Shown: one piece after another, positions 25,394 through 35,307 of the stretch
How positions within the stretch are numbered: position 1 is the stretch's first letter
How the letters are laid out: each line of letters begins with the position of its first letter
Source of the DNA: a virus
IMG/VR virus record: IMGVR_UViG_3300010885_042555
Location: 1-46,695 of that record
DNA: 46,695 bases
Reading direction: 5' to 3' (one strand)
The notes under the pieces: generated by a model
The model's database searches: none
Told to the model about the DNA's origin: nothing
Seen by the model: only the letters and a program-made list of their open reading frames with translations
Program-made: the position numbers and the translations under genes

Positions 25394-26989
25394 ATGGCTC
25401 TTGTTTTATACAATGGAAATTACATAGTACCAGCTCCATTATTCAGTTTATCTGAATCGTATGTAAGAGCTGGAGATGGAACTCGTTTATCTGGATCTTA
25501 TGAAATTGTTTTAAAAGGCACATTACTTCCAGACATTGGATCACCTAGATCAAATGGTTCTTTCTCAATAACATATGCCGCTGCAAATACACGTGAATCA
25601 TCAATTAATACTGATGATGCAAGATTTGGATCAATATTAAAGAAGCAGCAAGCATTAAGAAATCTTTTTGCGGTTACTCCAGCAGAACCTACAACAATTC
25701 GTTCTGATTCTCTGACAAAAACAGAATATTATTTAGAAATAATGACAGATGATGGTTCATCTACGATTTTTAAATGTAAACCAATGGTGTCAAATATTTC
25801 TTTTGGAGAAGAAATAAATGTCATTAAAAATGAATTTACTATTACTCTTACGGCTAATGAAGTTGTAATAACTGATATTAGTGGCTTGACATTAGCTAAT
25901 ACTCCACCGTCAGATTTTCCAGGTTATAATTTAAAATCAGCTTCTGATTCAATATCAACATCATTTGATAATGATTACGAAGGATCTTATACTGTTACTA
26001 GATCTGTATCAGCCCAATCCTCAAAAGTTTTTTATACTGACAAGGCTGGCTCATCTGATATTACCAAATCCGCCGTGGCTCTTGCAAAAGCATGGGTTTC
26101 TAAAAGAATATCAACTACTGGCATATCAAATTTATCGGCGTATAGTATCATTGCCCCTAAAACTGGATATGAATTTGCTAATCACGCTAGTACTGAACAA
26201 GCTGATGAATTTAATGGCTCATATTCTATACAACAAACATGGAAATATATTAAAACATCTATTAGTGCAGTTATCGATGATTATAACATATCATTAACAA
26301 GTCGGGCAGCTGGATCAAATGGTATTTCGGCCTCTCAAGGCTTTGATAAATCCTTTAAAATATCTGGTTCAATCAAAGGTATTGCCACTGGTGCTGCTGC
26401 ATATACAAAAGCAAAAGCTTATTTTAATTCTATTATTTCTACAGCAAACTTTGGAGTACTTAAAACGCGTATTTCTGATTCTGGTGGAACATTTAATCCA
26501 TTCATAACCGCTGGAGGATCTTCAATATATGGTCCATATACAATGACCATATCAGAAAACAGACGCGGTGGAACAATAAATTACGATGCAGAATTTAAAG
26601 AAAAACCTTACTCACTAAGTGCAACAAAATTTATAGATGCTGATGTAACCGTTAGTGAAAATAGAAGAGAAAACGTAATTGCAGAAATACCAATACCAGG
26701 AAAATCAACTGGTCCAGTTATCCAAGATATTAATACCACCAATACGGTAAAAAGAAATATAACTGCTAATTTTGTTTTAGGAACTGGAAACTATGGAGAG
26801 TATTCAAAAATTGGTGATTTTAGAGCCTCTGCAAAAAGTTTTTTAACTACTACGCTTAGTGTATATCCAGCCACAACACAAGGCACAGACTTTTGGGTTT
26901 CTAGTTTTAATGAATCTTTGGACGTATCTAAAGGAACATATGTATTTAATACAACTCTTATTCTTCCAGGAGAAACGGGAGGTATTTAA
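25394..26989 (+). CDS. Putative baseplate / tail-tip protein
   Basis: This 531-residue beta-rich protein has an AAGGA Shine-Dalgarno. It begins LVLYNGNYIVPAPLFSLSES and contains a short polar region SFSITYAAANTRESS. A region with SKRISTTGISNLSAYSI and QADEFNGSYSIQQTWKY suggests repeated strands, echoed near 180-210 and 400 (ENRRGGTINYDAEF). Its TAA overlaps the next ATG. I do not recognise the family; the position between tape measure and the giant 1082-residue protein suggests the distal tail. Confidence 0.5.
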   Translation: MALVLYNGNYIVPAPLFSLSESYVRAGDGTRLSGSYEIVLKGTLLPDIGSPRSNGSFSITYAAANTRESSINTDDARFGSILKKQQALRNLFAVTPAEPTTIRSDSLTKTEYYLEIMTDDGSSTIFKCKPMVSNISFGEEINVIKNEFTITLTANEVVITDISGLTLANTPPSDFPGYNLKSASDSISTSFDNDYEGSYTVTRSVSAQSSKVFYTDKAGSSDITKSAVALAKAWVSKRISTTGISNLSAYSIIAPKTGYEFANHASTEQADEFNGSYSIQQTWKYIKTSISAVIDDYNISLTSRAAGSNGISASQGFDKSFKISGSIKGIATGAAAYTKAKAYFNSIISTANFGVLKTRISDSGGTFNPFITAGGSSIYGPYTMTISENRRGGTINYDAEFKEKPYSLSATKFIDADVTVSENRRENVIAEIPIPGKSTGPVIQDINTTNTVKRNITANFVLGTGNYGEYSKIGDFRASAKSFLTTTLSVYPATTQGTDFWVSSFNESLDVSKGTYVFNTTLILPGETGGI

Positions 26990-29900
26990 TGCCAGCAGAT
27001 GTAAAAATAAACGCACCAATAAGATTTTTAAACTGCACTGTAACAAATTTTACTTGCAGTCTTGGTCTTAATTCTAATCCTTCTGTTATGGACATACAGT
27101 TGGTGGAAGATGCTCAAGATGATTTTTTAGCAGATTCTTATGACTCAACACAAGCAACCGAAGCTGATAGAATTAAATCTATAAAAGGCGGAATAGCCTT
27201 TCTTGACGGAAATCCAGGGCATTACGATTATTTTGAAAATGGTAATTTTAAGTTTGGCGGAATAGTAACAAGTTGGAAAAGAAATCATTCTTCTTCTGGA
27301 AGATTTATAAACATACAACTTGCTGATCCGCGAATGTTTTTCAAAGACATTCCAGTTATAACCGATCATTGTCCAACATTATTTGGATCAACTGATCCTT
27401 TTAATAATTATAATGTATCAACACCCCTGTTAGATTTTTCTAACCCTATTGCAGCTAGATGGACTCTTGATGGACTACCATGGTCTAGTTTGCAAACGCA
27501 TTTTTCATTGTTAACATTTAAATTTTATGGAAAAAACTATAAAGTATCTTTTGACTCATCGTTTTCTAGTAGAATTCCATGGAATTACAGAGTTCCTTTG
27601 CAAAATGCTTCATTAGATGAGTTTATTAACAGGGTATCTAGAGATAATAATATGGATTGGTTTGCTGCTTGTAATGATGATGCTGCAACTAATCCAAAAA
27701 CAATAATGGTCTATGGTGTTAGGCGAGACAATCAATACAGTCTTAATGACACAACAATGACTAATTTTATAGCAGGCCTTTCTTCTAAAATATCTAATTA
27801 TGAAATAGGAAGAGAGCTGAGGACCGACCCAGTAAAAGGAATATTTATTGGGGATCACAAAAGAACGTTACGAGAAGTAACATCATTAACACCAATATTT
27901 TATGTTGGCGCAGATGGTTATTTTTCCGATCAAGCGTTTATTGATTTGAGTTGCATTCACAGCGACAACTCTACGCTTTTATCTAATTTGCCATCAGTAA
28001 CATTCCCGCAATTAAAGTCGCTTAGAACAGATGGCAGTGTTTCTAGTACCCAAGTTTCAGATTCCACAACTACAAAATCTCGTTCAACATCAACACGAAA
28101 AGGATATTTTGTTAACGAATATATTTTAAGAGCGGCTTTACATGGAAAAGAATCATGGGCTACTGCTGTATGGTATGGATTTAGAGAAATATATTCATCA
28201 TTTAAATATAAACTTTACAGTGGATTTGATGAAGGAAATAATATATTTAATACTTCTGGAAATACAACTGTCACTATAAACAAACCTGCTTTAGTAGCAA
28301 TTCCACCCAAGATGGGTATATTTGCTCCACCATTTAATAGAGAAAACCCAAGTTTCTGTGATGTTCCTACCACGATTAATACTTTTATTGGAACCCCATC
28401 TCCTGAATCAGAAGCAATAAAAGAGGCCTGCTATCAAGCCACTTTAAAAGTTGCACAAGAATATTATGGTCGCGTATTCATTGGATACATGCATGATAGT
28501 ACGACAATAAATGCTATTAAAACCGCTGGTGGTCAGTATACGTATCTACATAAAAAAATACCAGTAGAATTTGAAATTTGTGACGCTGCTCCAGCAGTAT
28601 CTGATCCAACTAATGATGCTTCATTTATAAATCTTCCATACATTTTTAAAAATTCAGAGTCAGGAGCTTTTAGAAGCAATGAAGGTATGTATAGACCGTA
28701 TTTAACAATTGATTACGATTTTATACGATCAAACTTTGCGTCTCCAAGATTGGATAATTTTGATCCAGCATCATATTTAAAAATTAATAAAGGTGATCAA
28801 TCCTCTACTTCGCAAGCAACAGATTCTAATTGTTATATTGCTAGAGCAGATATAAATATTGAACAGAATAAATTTGATCCAAGATACGTTGTTTTGACAT
28901 TAAATGAGCCAATTTATGTTGGATTAGGAGCTAGAAAATATGGATCAGTTACGACATACACCGGAACAGACAGTGAAGTTCAAAACGATCCTAGGTATTT
29001 GGGTAGAACAAAAACAGCAATTTTTAGTGATGGGTGGGCTGTAAATCCGCTCACTAAAAAAGATAAAAGTGGCGGAACCCAAGAATTTCTTAGCTGGCTT
29101 TATTCTGATTACACAATAGTTACTGAGCCATTAAATGCTAATAGCAGTAACACTTGGGTTGATATAAATGGAACTACAAAAGAAATAACTGGAAAAAAAT
29201 ATTTAGAACTACAAAATGGTTTTGCAAAAGCTTTTCAAGAAAAAATTGGATTTGCAGAAAGGCGGTACGTTGGTATAGAGCAATCTGGTGGTGGGGTTGC
29301 TCTTACGGGGGTAGCTTTAGTAGTACCACTAAAATGGAATTTTTTAAGATATGGTCCGTTCTTTGGAACATCAGCAGATATAAATTTAAATTATAGACCA
29401 ACTCAAATTTTAGAAGATACTAATCTTAATCCATGGAATTACGGAAGCGCCGCAAATATGGTCGCCGCAGGAAACATAATGGCAGATAATTCATCTGGAT
29501 CCGCCTCCACTGTGGGATATGCTTCAATTACTGTTGCAGATCTACCCAACTATTCTATTGGGTATGCTTTAAAAACTGGAAGTGGTAATACAGAAGCAAT
29601 AATATCAAATCTTGCCGACATTTCTTTGTCATATGGCATGAGTGGGTTTACAACAACGTATAGATTTAAAACATTTTTTGGACCAACTGGCTTCAGGAAA
29701 AAACAAGATGTTGATTCTAGTTTATATAACGCGCAAAGAATAGCAGAGGCCAAAAAAGAGTTTATTAAACTTGATGCTTTAGTAAAAGATTTTCAGCCAG
29801 AGGCTGGACGAAGATTTATCTATAATGATAGATCAAAGTCTGTTTTAAGCAGTAACATAACTTCAGGGCAAGATAAAAATACAGGTATTGATGGATCTTA

Positions 29901-30237
29901 TTTAATGTCAAGCGCAGTTGTTGGAAATGATGGAAGACCTCTTGTGTCGCTTATTTCAGCTGGCACAATAAAAGAAACAACAAACTCCGATGTAAATATG
30001 CATAAGCAGTATGCTTATGCTGGATTAAGCGAATTATTTACACCGATTACATCTCAATATCCAGAAAGTAATCAACAAACACCATTTATAATACCAAGTA
30101 TTCACGGAATACCCATTGGTGGCACTGTTGCGTTTAATGTAAAGGCACTTCCACCAAGCGTTGTAGCATCAAAGACAAATGACCCAATAGCACCGTATAT
30201 AGATGCTTTTGAAGTTATTCCAATTGAGGAATTATAA
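26989..30237 (+). CDS. Large tail-tip / hub-like structural protein
   Basis: The 1082-residue protein is beta-rich with no signal peptide or catalytic motif that I could see. Its first 120 residues (MDIQLVEDAQDDF, FKFGGIVTSWKRNHSS, INIQLADPRMFFKD) resemble the start of hub proteins that join the tube end. The middle has a Thr/Ser-rich linker (STQVSDSTTTKSRSTST, about 345-361). Both its start and stop overlap the neighbouring genes as TAATG, so it is coupled to them. Host attachment or tail-tip function is inferred from size and place. Confidence 0.6.
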   Translation: MPADVKINAPIRFLNCTVTNFTCSLGLNSNPSVMDIQLVEDAQDDFLADSYDSTQATEADRIKSIKGGIAFLDGNPGHYDYFENGNFKFGGIVTSWKRNHSSSGRFINIQLADPRMFFKDIPVITDHCPTLFGSTDPFNNYNVSTPLLDFSNPIAARWTLDGLPWSSLQTHFSLLTFKFYGKNYKVSFDSSFSSRIPWNYRVPLQNASLDEFINRVSRDNNMDWFAACNDDAATNPKTIMVYGVRRDNQYSLNDTTMTNFIAGLSSKISNYEIGRELRTDPVKGIFIGDHKRTLREVTSLTPIFYVGADGYFSDQAFIDLSCIHSDNSTLLSNLPSVTFPQLKSLRTDGSVSSTQVSDSTTTKSRSTSTRKGYFVNEYILRAALHGKESWATAVWYGFREIYSSFKYKLYSGFDEGNNIFNTSGNTTVTINKPALVAIPPKMGIFAPPFNRENPSFCDVPTTINTFIGTPSPESEAIKEACYQATLKVAQEYYGRVFIGYMHDSTTINAIKTAGGQYTYLHKKIPVEFEICDAAPAVSDPTNDASFINLPYIFKNSESGAFRSNEGMYRPYLTIDYDFIRSNFASPRLDNFDPASYLKINKGDQSSTSQATDSNCYIARADINIEQNKFDPRYVVLTLNEPIYVGLGARKYGSVTTYTGTDSEVQNDPRYLGRTKTAIFSDGWAVNPLTKKDKSGGTQEFLSWLYSDYTIVTEPLNANSSNTWVDINGTTKEITGKKYLELQNGFAKAFQEKIGFAERRYVGIEQSGGGVALTGVALVVPLKWNFLRYGPFFGTSADINLNYRPTQILEDTNLNPWNYGSAANMVAAGNIMADNSSGSASTVGYASITVADLPNYSIGYALKTGSGNTEAIISNLADISLSYGMSGFTTTYRFKTFFGPTGFRKKQDVDSSLYNAQRIAEAKKEFIKLDALVKDFQPEAGRRFIYNDRSKSVLSSNITSGQDKNTGIDGSYLMSSAVVGNDGRPLVSLISAGTIKETTNSDVNMHKQYAYAGLSELFTPITSQYPESNQQTPFIIPSIHGIPIGGTVAFNVKALPPSVVASKTNDPIAPYIDAFEVIPIEEL

Positions 30238-31631
30238 TGGAAATACCTAGAGACACAAATGCTTTAATACCTGGCGACAGCACTATTACTAACCCAACAA
30301 CAAGACCTGTTACACAAGGAAATTCTCCAGGAACGCTTAATCCGTTTTCTGCTAGATTTATTGGGATATCAGCTCCAGTAGGAATTGCTGGGTGGGGGTA
30401 TGATTTATTTGGTCGCCCTTGCCCTGGAGCAATTAGTCTAGAAAAGTTAAACGGAAAAGTAAATGCTGAAGGAACTTTGATAAAAGACTATAGTTTAACT
30501 AGATTTATAAGTGCCAACTCTGCAAATGGAACAAAATTTCCTGGAGGAGGAGAATCATCACCAGCGCATCATGTTGGTGGAATGTTAGATGTAAGATATG
30601 ATCCACGACATGGTCTTTGGAGAACAAATCATTATTTTTTAGCTGAAATAACTGGTGTTGTTTCTACTGGAAATTCTGTGTTTTCCAATAGATATCTCTG
30701 GAGAGAAATTGAATTTCATAAAGTAACAGATCCAGATCCAACTACAAGATCTTTTGATACTAGTGCCACTAGTCCTTTTCCATATCCAGCCAGATCATTT
30801 GTTGACGCAAATAATGCATTAATAAATTATGCGGTTAATTTATCTGAAAGCTCATCACACCCAAGCGACAGAATATTGCATAGGATACCATCTGGCACAA
30901 TCGTGCAGATGAGAACAATCAATACTGTTAAAAATTATGCTGGTGATGGAAAAGATCCATACCTAAATGATTATCAACCACTCTATATTTTTGAACAACC
31001 TGGGTATAACAGCGTGTTTTTAAAAATAGTTGGATATGATGGAACTTATCCAGCCCCTCTTTCTGAAGCTGATGGAGTTCCACCTGATGCTGCTAATTAT
31101 GGTAATGGAAAAATGCAGACAAGATGGATGTATAAAGGTGTTGTTGTAACATTCAGTGGTGCAAAAATAGCAAATCCAACTAGATATTCTACGCCTTTTG
31201 GCTCATTTGTAGAAGACGATACAATACCAGCGGCCATAAGAACTGTTCAGTGCATAAATTTAATTGAAATGGGAAACCCTCCAACAAGACGAGGAATGAT
31301 ATGCCCAGGCGTTGTAACAGCAACAGGAAATAATCTAACCGCAGCTAATATATGGCCAGATGGCGTTCCTGGTTCTCCTGCCATAACACTTACCCCAAAT
31401 ACAAAGTCCTCTTATCCGAAAGGCTTTGCTATTCAGCCTATTTGCAGTGGAACAATAGTCGAGGCTAGAAGACTTACTTCACCAAATGGCGTTGTAACTT
31501 ATGGGCCAGTTTATTATTTTCAAGTTCCAAATGCTCACGATGGTGGGTGTTCTAGTGGTATATGGCCTTTCTTTGGTGCTACAACCGAAAGCCCGTTTGA
31601 ACCTAATACTCCAGCGCGCACTGGTGTATAA
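30237..31631 (+). CDS. Hypothetical tail structural protein
   Basis: The 464-residue protein is rich in Pro, Gly, Asn and Thr and has a beta-protein look. It contains GGMLDVRYDPRHGLWRTNH and several Cys pairs late in the chain (RGMICPGV, QPICSGT, GGCSSG). The TAATG junction couples it to the hub-like gene. It ends next to a leaderless promoter box for the following pair. No family is recognised; the setting suggests a tail-tip component. Confidence 0.5.
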   Translation: MEIPRDTNALIPGDSTITNPTTRPVTQGNSPGTLNPFSARFIGISAPVGIAGWGYDLFGRPCPGAISLEKLNGKVNAEGTLIKDYSLTRFISANSANGTKFPGGGESSPAHHVGGMLDVRYDPRHGLWRTNHYFLAEITGVVSTGNSVFSNRYLWREIEFHKVTDPDPTTRSFDTSATSPFPYPARSFVDANNALINYAVNLSESSSHPSDRILHRIPSGTIVQMRTINTVKNYAGDGKDPYLNDYQPLYIFEQPGYNSVFLKIVGYDGTYPAPLSEADGVPPDAANYGNGKMQTRWMYKGVVVTFSGAKIANPTRYSTPFGSFVEDDTIPAAIRTVQCINLIEMGNPPTRRGMICPGVVTATGNNLTAANIWPDGVPGSPAITLTPNTKSSYPKGFAIQPICSGTIVEARRLTSPNGVVTYGPVYYFQVPNAHDGGCSSGIWPFFGATTESPFEPNTPARTGV

Positions 31632-31632
31632 T
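31624..31632 (+). promoter_or_regulatory. Late-type promoter box (leaderless) for the paralogous pair
   Basis: GTGTATAAT is followed after 5 nt by ATG 31638. It overlaps the last codons and stop of the preceding gene. It is the best match to the consensus together with 18404. Confidence 0.7.
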
Positions 31633-31637
31633 AAAAT

Positions 31638-32282
31638 ATGGCAACAGTAACATTTTATGCTAATGAAAGCGTAGGCGCAATAAATAGCGGAAGCCAGAAC
31701 ATGAACGGTTCTGGAATAGGATTTTTTGGTAATGGTGGAGCTTTTGCTAGCGTTAGAATAAATGAATATCAGGACAGAACATTTATATGTGATGCTGGTG
31801 GAACTACAGTTGGTGCTGAAATTGATAATGTAAAATACGTTAATTCAACTGGAGCTTTAATTAGCAGAGGCGGCACAACAGATGCAACACTGTGGATTAA
31901 AAATATTCCAAATTACAAATCTACATTAAATATTAGATTTGATCACACAAGCGCTGTAAGAACTCAGAACGCTAAAGTTCAGATCTATGATAGATCTAGC
32001 ATTAATAACCCTCCATCTGGAGTAATTTGTCAAGTTTGTGAAATAGTACATCCAGAAACATCACAAGCTGTTGCTGGATCTGGTTCATCTAGCTGGACTG
32101 CCTGCAGCGGCTCGACATCATATGTTAATCTAATTGCTAGTCCTGGATCAAATGGACTAAGACCGTCTGGATCTAATACCACTGACACTCAGCATGATTG
32201 GTACATTGGTCTATCAGCAACACCAACTGGCGTTGGATCACAAACAAATTTTGGTATATATTTTACAACTGAATACCTGTAA
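31638..32282 (+). CDS. Beta-rich structural protein, copy 1 of a tandem pair
   Basis: The 214-residue protein shares blocks in the same order with the next gene: NEYQDRTF, EIDNVKYVNSTGA, IPNYKSTLNIRF, AVAGSGSSSW and TQHDWYIGLSATP. It looks like a jelly-roll or other beta-sandwich of the tail tip or a receptor-binding head. It starts leaderless and its stop overlaps the next start (TAATG). Confidence 0.6.
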   Translation: MATVTFYANESVGAINSGSQNMNGSGIGFFGNGGAFASVRINEYQDRTFICDAGGTTVGAEIDNVKYVNSTGALISRGGTTDATLWIKNIPNYKSTLNIRFDHTSAVRTQNAKVQIYDRSSINNPPSGVICQVCEIVHPETSQAVAGSGSSSWTACSGSTSYVNLIASPGSNGLRPSGSNTTDTQHDWYIGLSATPTGVGSQTNFGIYFTTEYL

Positions 32283-32938
32283 TGGTTGCAGCACCCACAA
32301 CCACTCTTAGATATCAGACATCTACTGCGAATTTTCCATTTTCTGCAGGAGACGCATTTGGTTTTGGGGCTGCCAACATTAATGGTGTTTTGCAATATCA
32401 AAAAATAGGTGAGTATCAAGATGTAACTTTTTCCGCTGGAACAAAGGGCGGAATAGGTATTTCAAAACAAATTAATAATGTTAAATATCTAACATCTTCC
32501 ACTGCTGCTGTTGGCGCTCTTTCCATTAGCACAGCACCAACATTAAATTTAACTAATATACCAAACTATTGCGCCTCTTTAAATCTTAGAGTAACTAGTG
32601 TTCCAACTATCCGAATAAACAAATGTAATTTATATTTTCATACAGGGCAGTCTAGTGGAGTTTCTCCTGCACAATTTGATATAAAATATTTTGAGTGTTT
32701 TCATGTAAGCACTAGTACTGGCGTTGCTGGTTCTGGATTAACGTCTTGGGGGACAATTGCTGCTTCATCTAACAGTTCTATACCGCTACGAGGAAATCCT
32801 GGTTTATCAGGAGTTAATCCATCTGGAAGTACAACCCCTGGAACACAACACGACTGGTATATTTGTTTTTCAGCAACTCCTGTGAGAACATATTCTGCTG
32901 CTTCATTTAATATTTCGTGTATGATAGAATATGTGTGA
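32282..32938 (+). CDS. Beta-rich structural protein, copy 2 of a tandem pair
   Basis: This 218-residue paralogue of the preceding gene has matching blocks GEYQDVTF, QINNVKYLTSSTA, IPNYCASLNLRV, GVAGSGLTSW and TQHDWYICFSATP, while the N-termini differ. Divergence is large, so the duplication is old. The gene is translationally coupled to copy 1. Two related but distinct receptor-binding or fibre-tip subunits are a reasonable guess. Confidence 0.6.
   Translation: MVAAPTTTLRYQTSTANFPFSAGDAFGFGAANINGVLQYQKIGEYQDVTFSAGTKGGIGISKQINNVKYLTSSTAAVGALSISTAPTLNLTNIPNYCASLNLRVTSVPTIRINKCNLYFHTGQSSGVSPAQFDIKYFECFHVSTSTGVAGSGLTSWGTIAASSNSSIPLRGNPGLSGVNPSGSTTPGTQHDWYICFSATPVRTYSAASFNISCMIEYV
32917..32925 (+). 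promoter_or_regulatory. Late-type promoter box with Shine-Dalgarno for the XhlA-like gene
   Basis: GTGTATGAT inside the end of the preceding gene is followed by GAGGG and ATG 32949, 23 nt below the hexamer. Confidence 0.5.
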
Positions 32939-32948
32939 GGGTGTTTAA

Positions 32949-33158
32949 ATGGAAGACAATGGTTGGATAGAATACAGAAAGTTAGTAATAAGTGAACTCC
33001 AACGATCCAATGATCGCCTAACTCGTATTGAATCAGATGTTACAGAAATAAAACAGCGTTTGGCCGTTTTGCAAACAAAAGTTTATTTTGCATCTAGCAC
33101 ATTGGCGTTTCTTATTTCAGCAGTAGTTGGAATAATAACGTCCGCAATAAAGGTATAA
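32949..33158 (+). CDS. XhlA-like coiled-coil membrane protein
   Basis: The 69-residue protein has a coiled-coil with LTRIESDVTEIKQRLAVLQTKV (about residues 22-45). One C-terminal membrane helix follows (ASSTLAFLISAVVGIITSAI), then a short basic end. This architecture is that of XhlA-type haemolysin and lysis-associated proteins, which work with a holin. It would be the second lysis-like membrane protein of the window. A tail-associated membrane role is the alternative. Confidence 0.6.
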   Translation: MEDNGWIEYRKLVISELQRSNDRLTRIESDVTEIKQRLAVLQTKVYFASSTLAFLISAVVGIITSAIKV

Positions 33159-33161
33159 TAA

Positions 33162-33482
33162 ATGTCATTAGAAAAACTACTAAAAGCTCTTGCTTCATCA
33201 ATAAATACTAGACAAGAAATGCGCGATATGGAAGATCGCCCAATCCCAAGAAAAAAATGCATGTGTTGTGTTATAAGAACAACCAATGCTGATGGTAGCG
33301 TAGCAAGCGAATTTTGGTATCAAGCAACAAATAATGGCTCTGGCTATTCATGTGCATGGTCTATTTCTGGATCACCAAAGAAAAAGTACTGCGACGAGTG
33401 TGGTTATTTGGCTGGACAAAGAGAAAGAGGCCCATCTGTAGTAGATGATGCCCCTCCTATCACAAGACCTGGTCTTGGATAA
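33162..33482 (+). CDS. Small Cys-rich hypothetical protein
   Basis: The 106-residue protein has CMCC at residues 33-36 and YCDECGYLAG near 76-85, spaced like a zinc knuckle or ribbon. The tail is Pro-rich (PPITRPGLG). It starts 3 nt after the XhlA-like gene with AAAGG upstream. No family is recognised. It is the last plus-strand gene before the convergent minus-strand operon. Confidence 0.5.
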   Translation: MSLEKLLKALASSINTRQEMRDMEDRPIPRKKCMCCVIRTTNADGSVASEFWYQATNNGSGYSCAWSISGSPKKKYCDECGYLAGQRERGPSVVDDAPPITRPGLG

Positions 33483-33485
33483 AAT

Positions 33486-33965
33486 TTAAACTTGACATCC
33501 AACAAACATTTTTACAATAATTTGTTTGCAAATTGATTCAATCACATAAGCTTCAGCAATAGTTAAACGGTGACCAGCCCAAAAACGCTGGTCTCCTTTC
33601 TTTGAACTAATTTCAAAAGCAAAACCATCATCAAGCTTATACATCTTCATAATTACATTTCCAGATTTATTCTGATGAAAGAAGCCCTTACCCTTTCCGC
33701 TTTCATCAGACATACCAAGGAATGATTTTCTTCCCGATAGCACACATGCTATTTCAGCAACTTCTTCTGTATCTAATTTTACTGTTTCCGAATCTTCCTT
33801 CCATGAAAATCTGTTATTTCCATCAGAGTCTTTTGATGGTTCTTGTTTTGCAACAGTAAGGAAGAAATTGCAAGTTTTGGAATTCCACTCCCATGAAGAA
33901 GCGCATCCTTTAGTGCTATCTTTCATGTTTGGTTTATAAATTTTATAAGATGGGTTATATGACAT
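33486..33965 (-). CDS. Putative ssDNA-binding (PC4/whirly-like) protein
   Basis: The 159-residue protein is the last gene of the minus-strand operon. Its pattern resembles small PC4 or whirly-like DNA-binding proteins: aromatic strands (SSWEWNSKTCNFFLTVAKQ, NRFSWKEDSETVKLDTEEVAEIACVLSG), then GKGFFHQNKSGNVIMKMYK and a C-terminal helix (LTIAEAYVIESICKQIIVKM). This is a resemblance, not a motif match. GAGG precedes the ATG, which overlaps the upstream stop as TAATG. A partner role for the recombination-like protein upstream is plausible. Confidence 0.4.
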   Translation of the reverse strand: MSYNPSYKIYKPNMKDSTKGCASSWEWNSKTCNFFLTVAKQEPSKDSDGNNRFSWKEDSETVKLDTEEVAEIACVLSGRKSFLGMSDESGKGKGFFHQNKSGNVIMKMYKLDDGFAFEISSKKGDQRFWAGHRLTIAEAYVIESICKQIIVKMFVGCQV

Positions 33966-34792
33966 TAGAAAATTACCTCGCCTTTAATTTGTTCTGGTAT
34001 AGTCTGACCACCATTTTCAGGCCCTCTGCTAAAAGTATTTAGTATATTGATCACTTCATGAGATTGCTTATACGTCAAAGTATGAACGCTTTCTGTTTCA
34101 ATTCCACAGAATTTAATAAGCTTTCTTTGATCTACTCCCATTCTGTTGCACATTGTATTAATTGCAATCTTTGCGCTATCTGATATTGGTTTATTCTCAT
34201 CTATTGTTAGTGGATCCATATCCTCTCTAGATACTCCTTGATTAACTTCCTCTAGAGCATATACCCTGACTAATCCAAGAGCCTTACGTAGAGCGCGGGC
34301 TTCTGCCTTGGTTGATGCAGTAGCTACAGAAGCATTGCAATAAGGGAATGGGGTGTTGTCTGGATTAACATCAAAAACATCCGATACATACTCATCTCTT
34401 GCTGAAATAATCCCATGTCGTTTAAATTGAATGCTGCATCTGACTGTAGCAGTTCGATCTGAAATAGTTGGAGACTTAATCACATCAATATCTACCGATG
34501 TAATTCTTCCAATTAGCTTTTTAAAGATTCTTCGTAGACCATCACATGTAGGCATTCCATCTTTACATTCTTTATCTGTCAGTTGTGAAATTACATAGTC
34601 AGACCACTCTGGATCTGTTTCATCAATTCTCTTTGAGCCATCTTGAGATATAACTTCGACAGCAGGGGATACATTTTCTGCTTCAGATATCATCGCTTCT
34701 AGATCACTGATTTCTAGATCTGAGATCAGTGCCTCACTTTTTCCTAGTTGTACCAAACGTTTAATTAATGGTTTCTTGCTTTTTCGTGGCAT
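33965..34792 (-). CDS. Conserved phage protein, putative recombination / ssDNA annealing
   Basis: The 275-residue protein has a helical acidic N-terminus. Then comes KDGMPTCDGLRRIFKKLIG, the strand RTATVRCSIQF, and a striking STKAEARALRKALGLVRVYALEE near residues 160-182. This Ala-Arg-Leu-Arg helix next to a CDGLRR motif resembles a group of phage proteins I associate with single-strand annealing (Rad52/Sak-like) functions. The identification is from memory and unverified. Its neighbours (a possible ssDNA-binding protein downstream, SSB and polymerase upstream in the operon) fit DNA metabolism. It overlaps the upstream gene by 32 nt. Confidence 0.4.
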   Translation of the reverse strand: MPRKSKKPLIKRLVQLGKSEALISDLEISDLEAMISEAENVSPAVEVISQDGSKRIDETDPEWSDYVISQLTDKECKDGMPTCDGLRRIFKKLIGRITSVDIDVIKSPTISDRTATVRCSIQFKRHGIISARDEYVSDVFDVNPDNTPFPYCNASVATASTKAEARALRKALGLVRVYALEEVNQGVSREDMDPLTIDENKPISDSAKIAINTMCNRMGVDQRKLIKFCGIETESVHTLTYKQSHEVINILNTFSRGPENGGQTIPEQIKGEVIF

Positions 34793-35306
34793 AATTTATT
34801 AGTCCTGTATAATCCTCAGCTGATTGTGGCAATGCAACAATTGATCTTCCATAGTTTTTTGATATCGTTGATTCAAAAAGAGATTTGAAGAATTGGTTTG
34901 GAAAAACAATCAAGTCGCACATCTTAAGATTATATTCTGACGTTTTAACTTTTTTAGTGCATGAATAAATATCACGAGCAATCCATATTACTGGCCCTGA
35001 AAAATTTATTTGAGACGTAACATCTTCTAGGGCATCATATGAAAAAACAAATGTTGGTCCAGTTATAGAACCAATATATTGACTTGTAAACAAAGATGTC
35101 GAAGGAACTGATAAAACTTTGTTATCGCCTCTTGTAAATAAATTAAAAGAAACAGCTTTATCCTTACGTTGTGATATAGCCACATTTATTTCATAATATT
35201 GTTGACTCATACACTCATCAAATACAAAGTTTACATTTCCCCTCTTGTATAGAGATCCGACAAAAAAAGTATCCGATATACAATCCTCGTTCATTTCTAC
35301 TGTCAT
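34761..35306 (-). CDS. Hypothetical protein of the glycosyltransferase cluster
   Basis: I place the start at ATG 35306, which has an AGGAGA Shine-Dalgarno 6 nt upstream. The longer frame to 35351 would run into the preceding gene and lacks a ribosome site. The 181-residue protein contains FSGPVIWIARDIYSC and MCDLIVFPNQFFKSLFES. These resemble the end of a GT-B N-terminal domain (a residue such as D or N in a strand followed by a helix), but no C-terminal donor-binding domain is present. It may be a partial glycosyltransferase or an accessory subunit. Confidence 0.45.
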   Translation of the reverse strand: MTVEMNEDCISDTFFVGSLYKRGNVNFVFDECMSQQYYEINVAISQRKDKAVSFNLFTRGDNKVLSVPSTSLFTSQYIGSITGPTFVFSYDALEDVTSQINFSGPVIWIARDIYSCTKKVKTSEYNLKMCDLIVFPNQFFKSLFESTISKNYGRSIVALPQSAEDYTGLINYATKKQETIN

Positions 35307-35307
35307 T

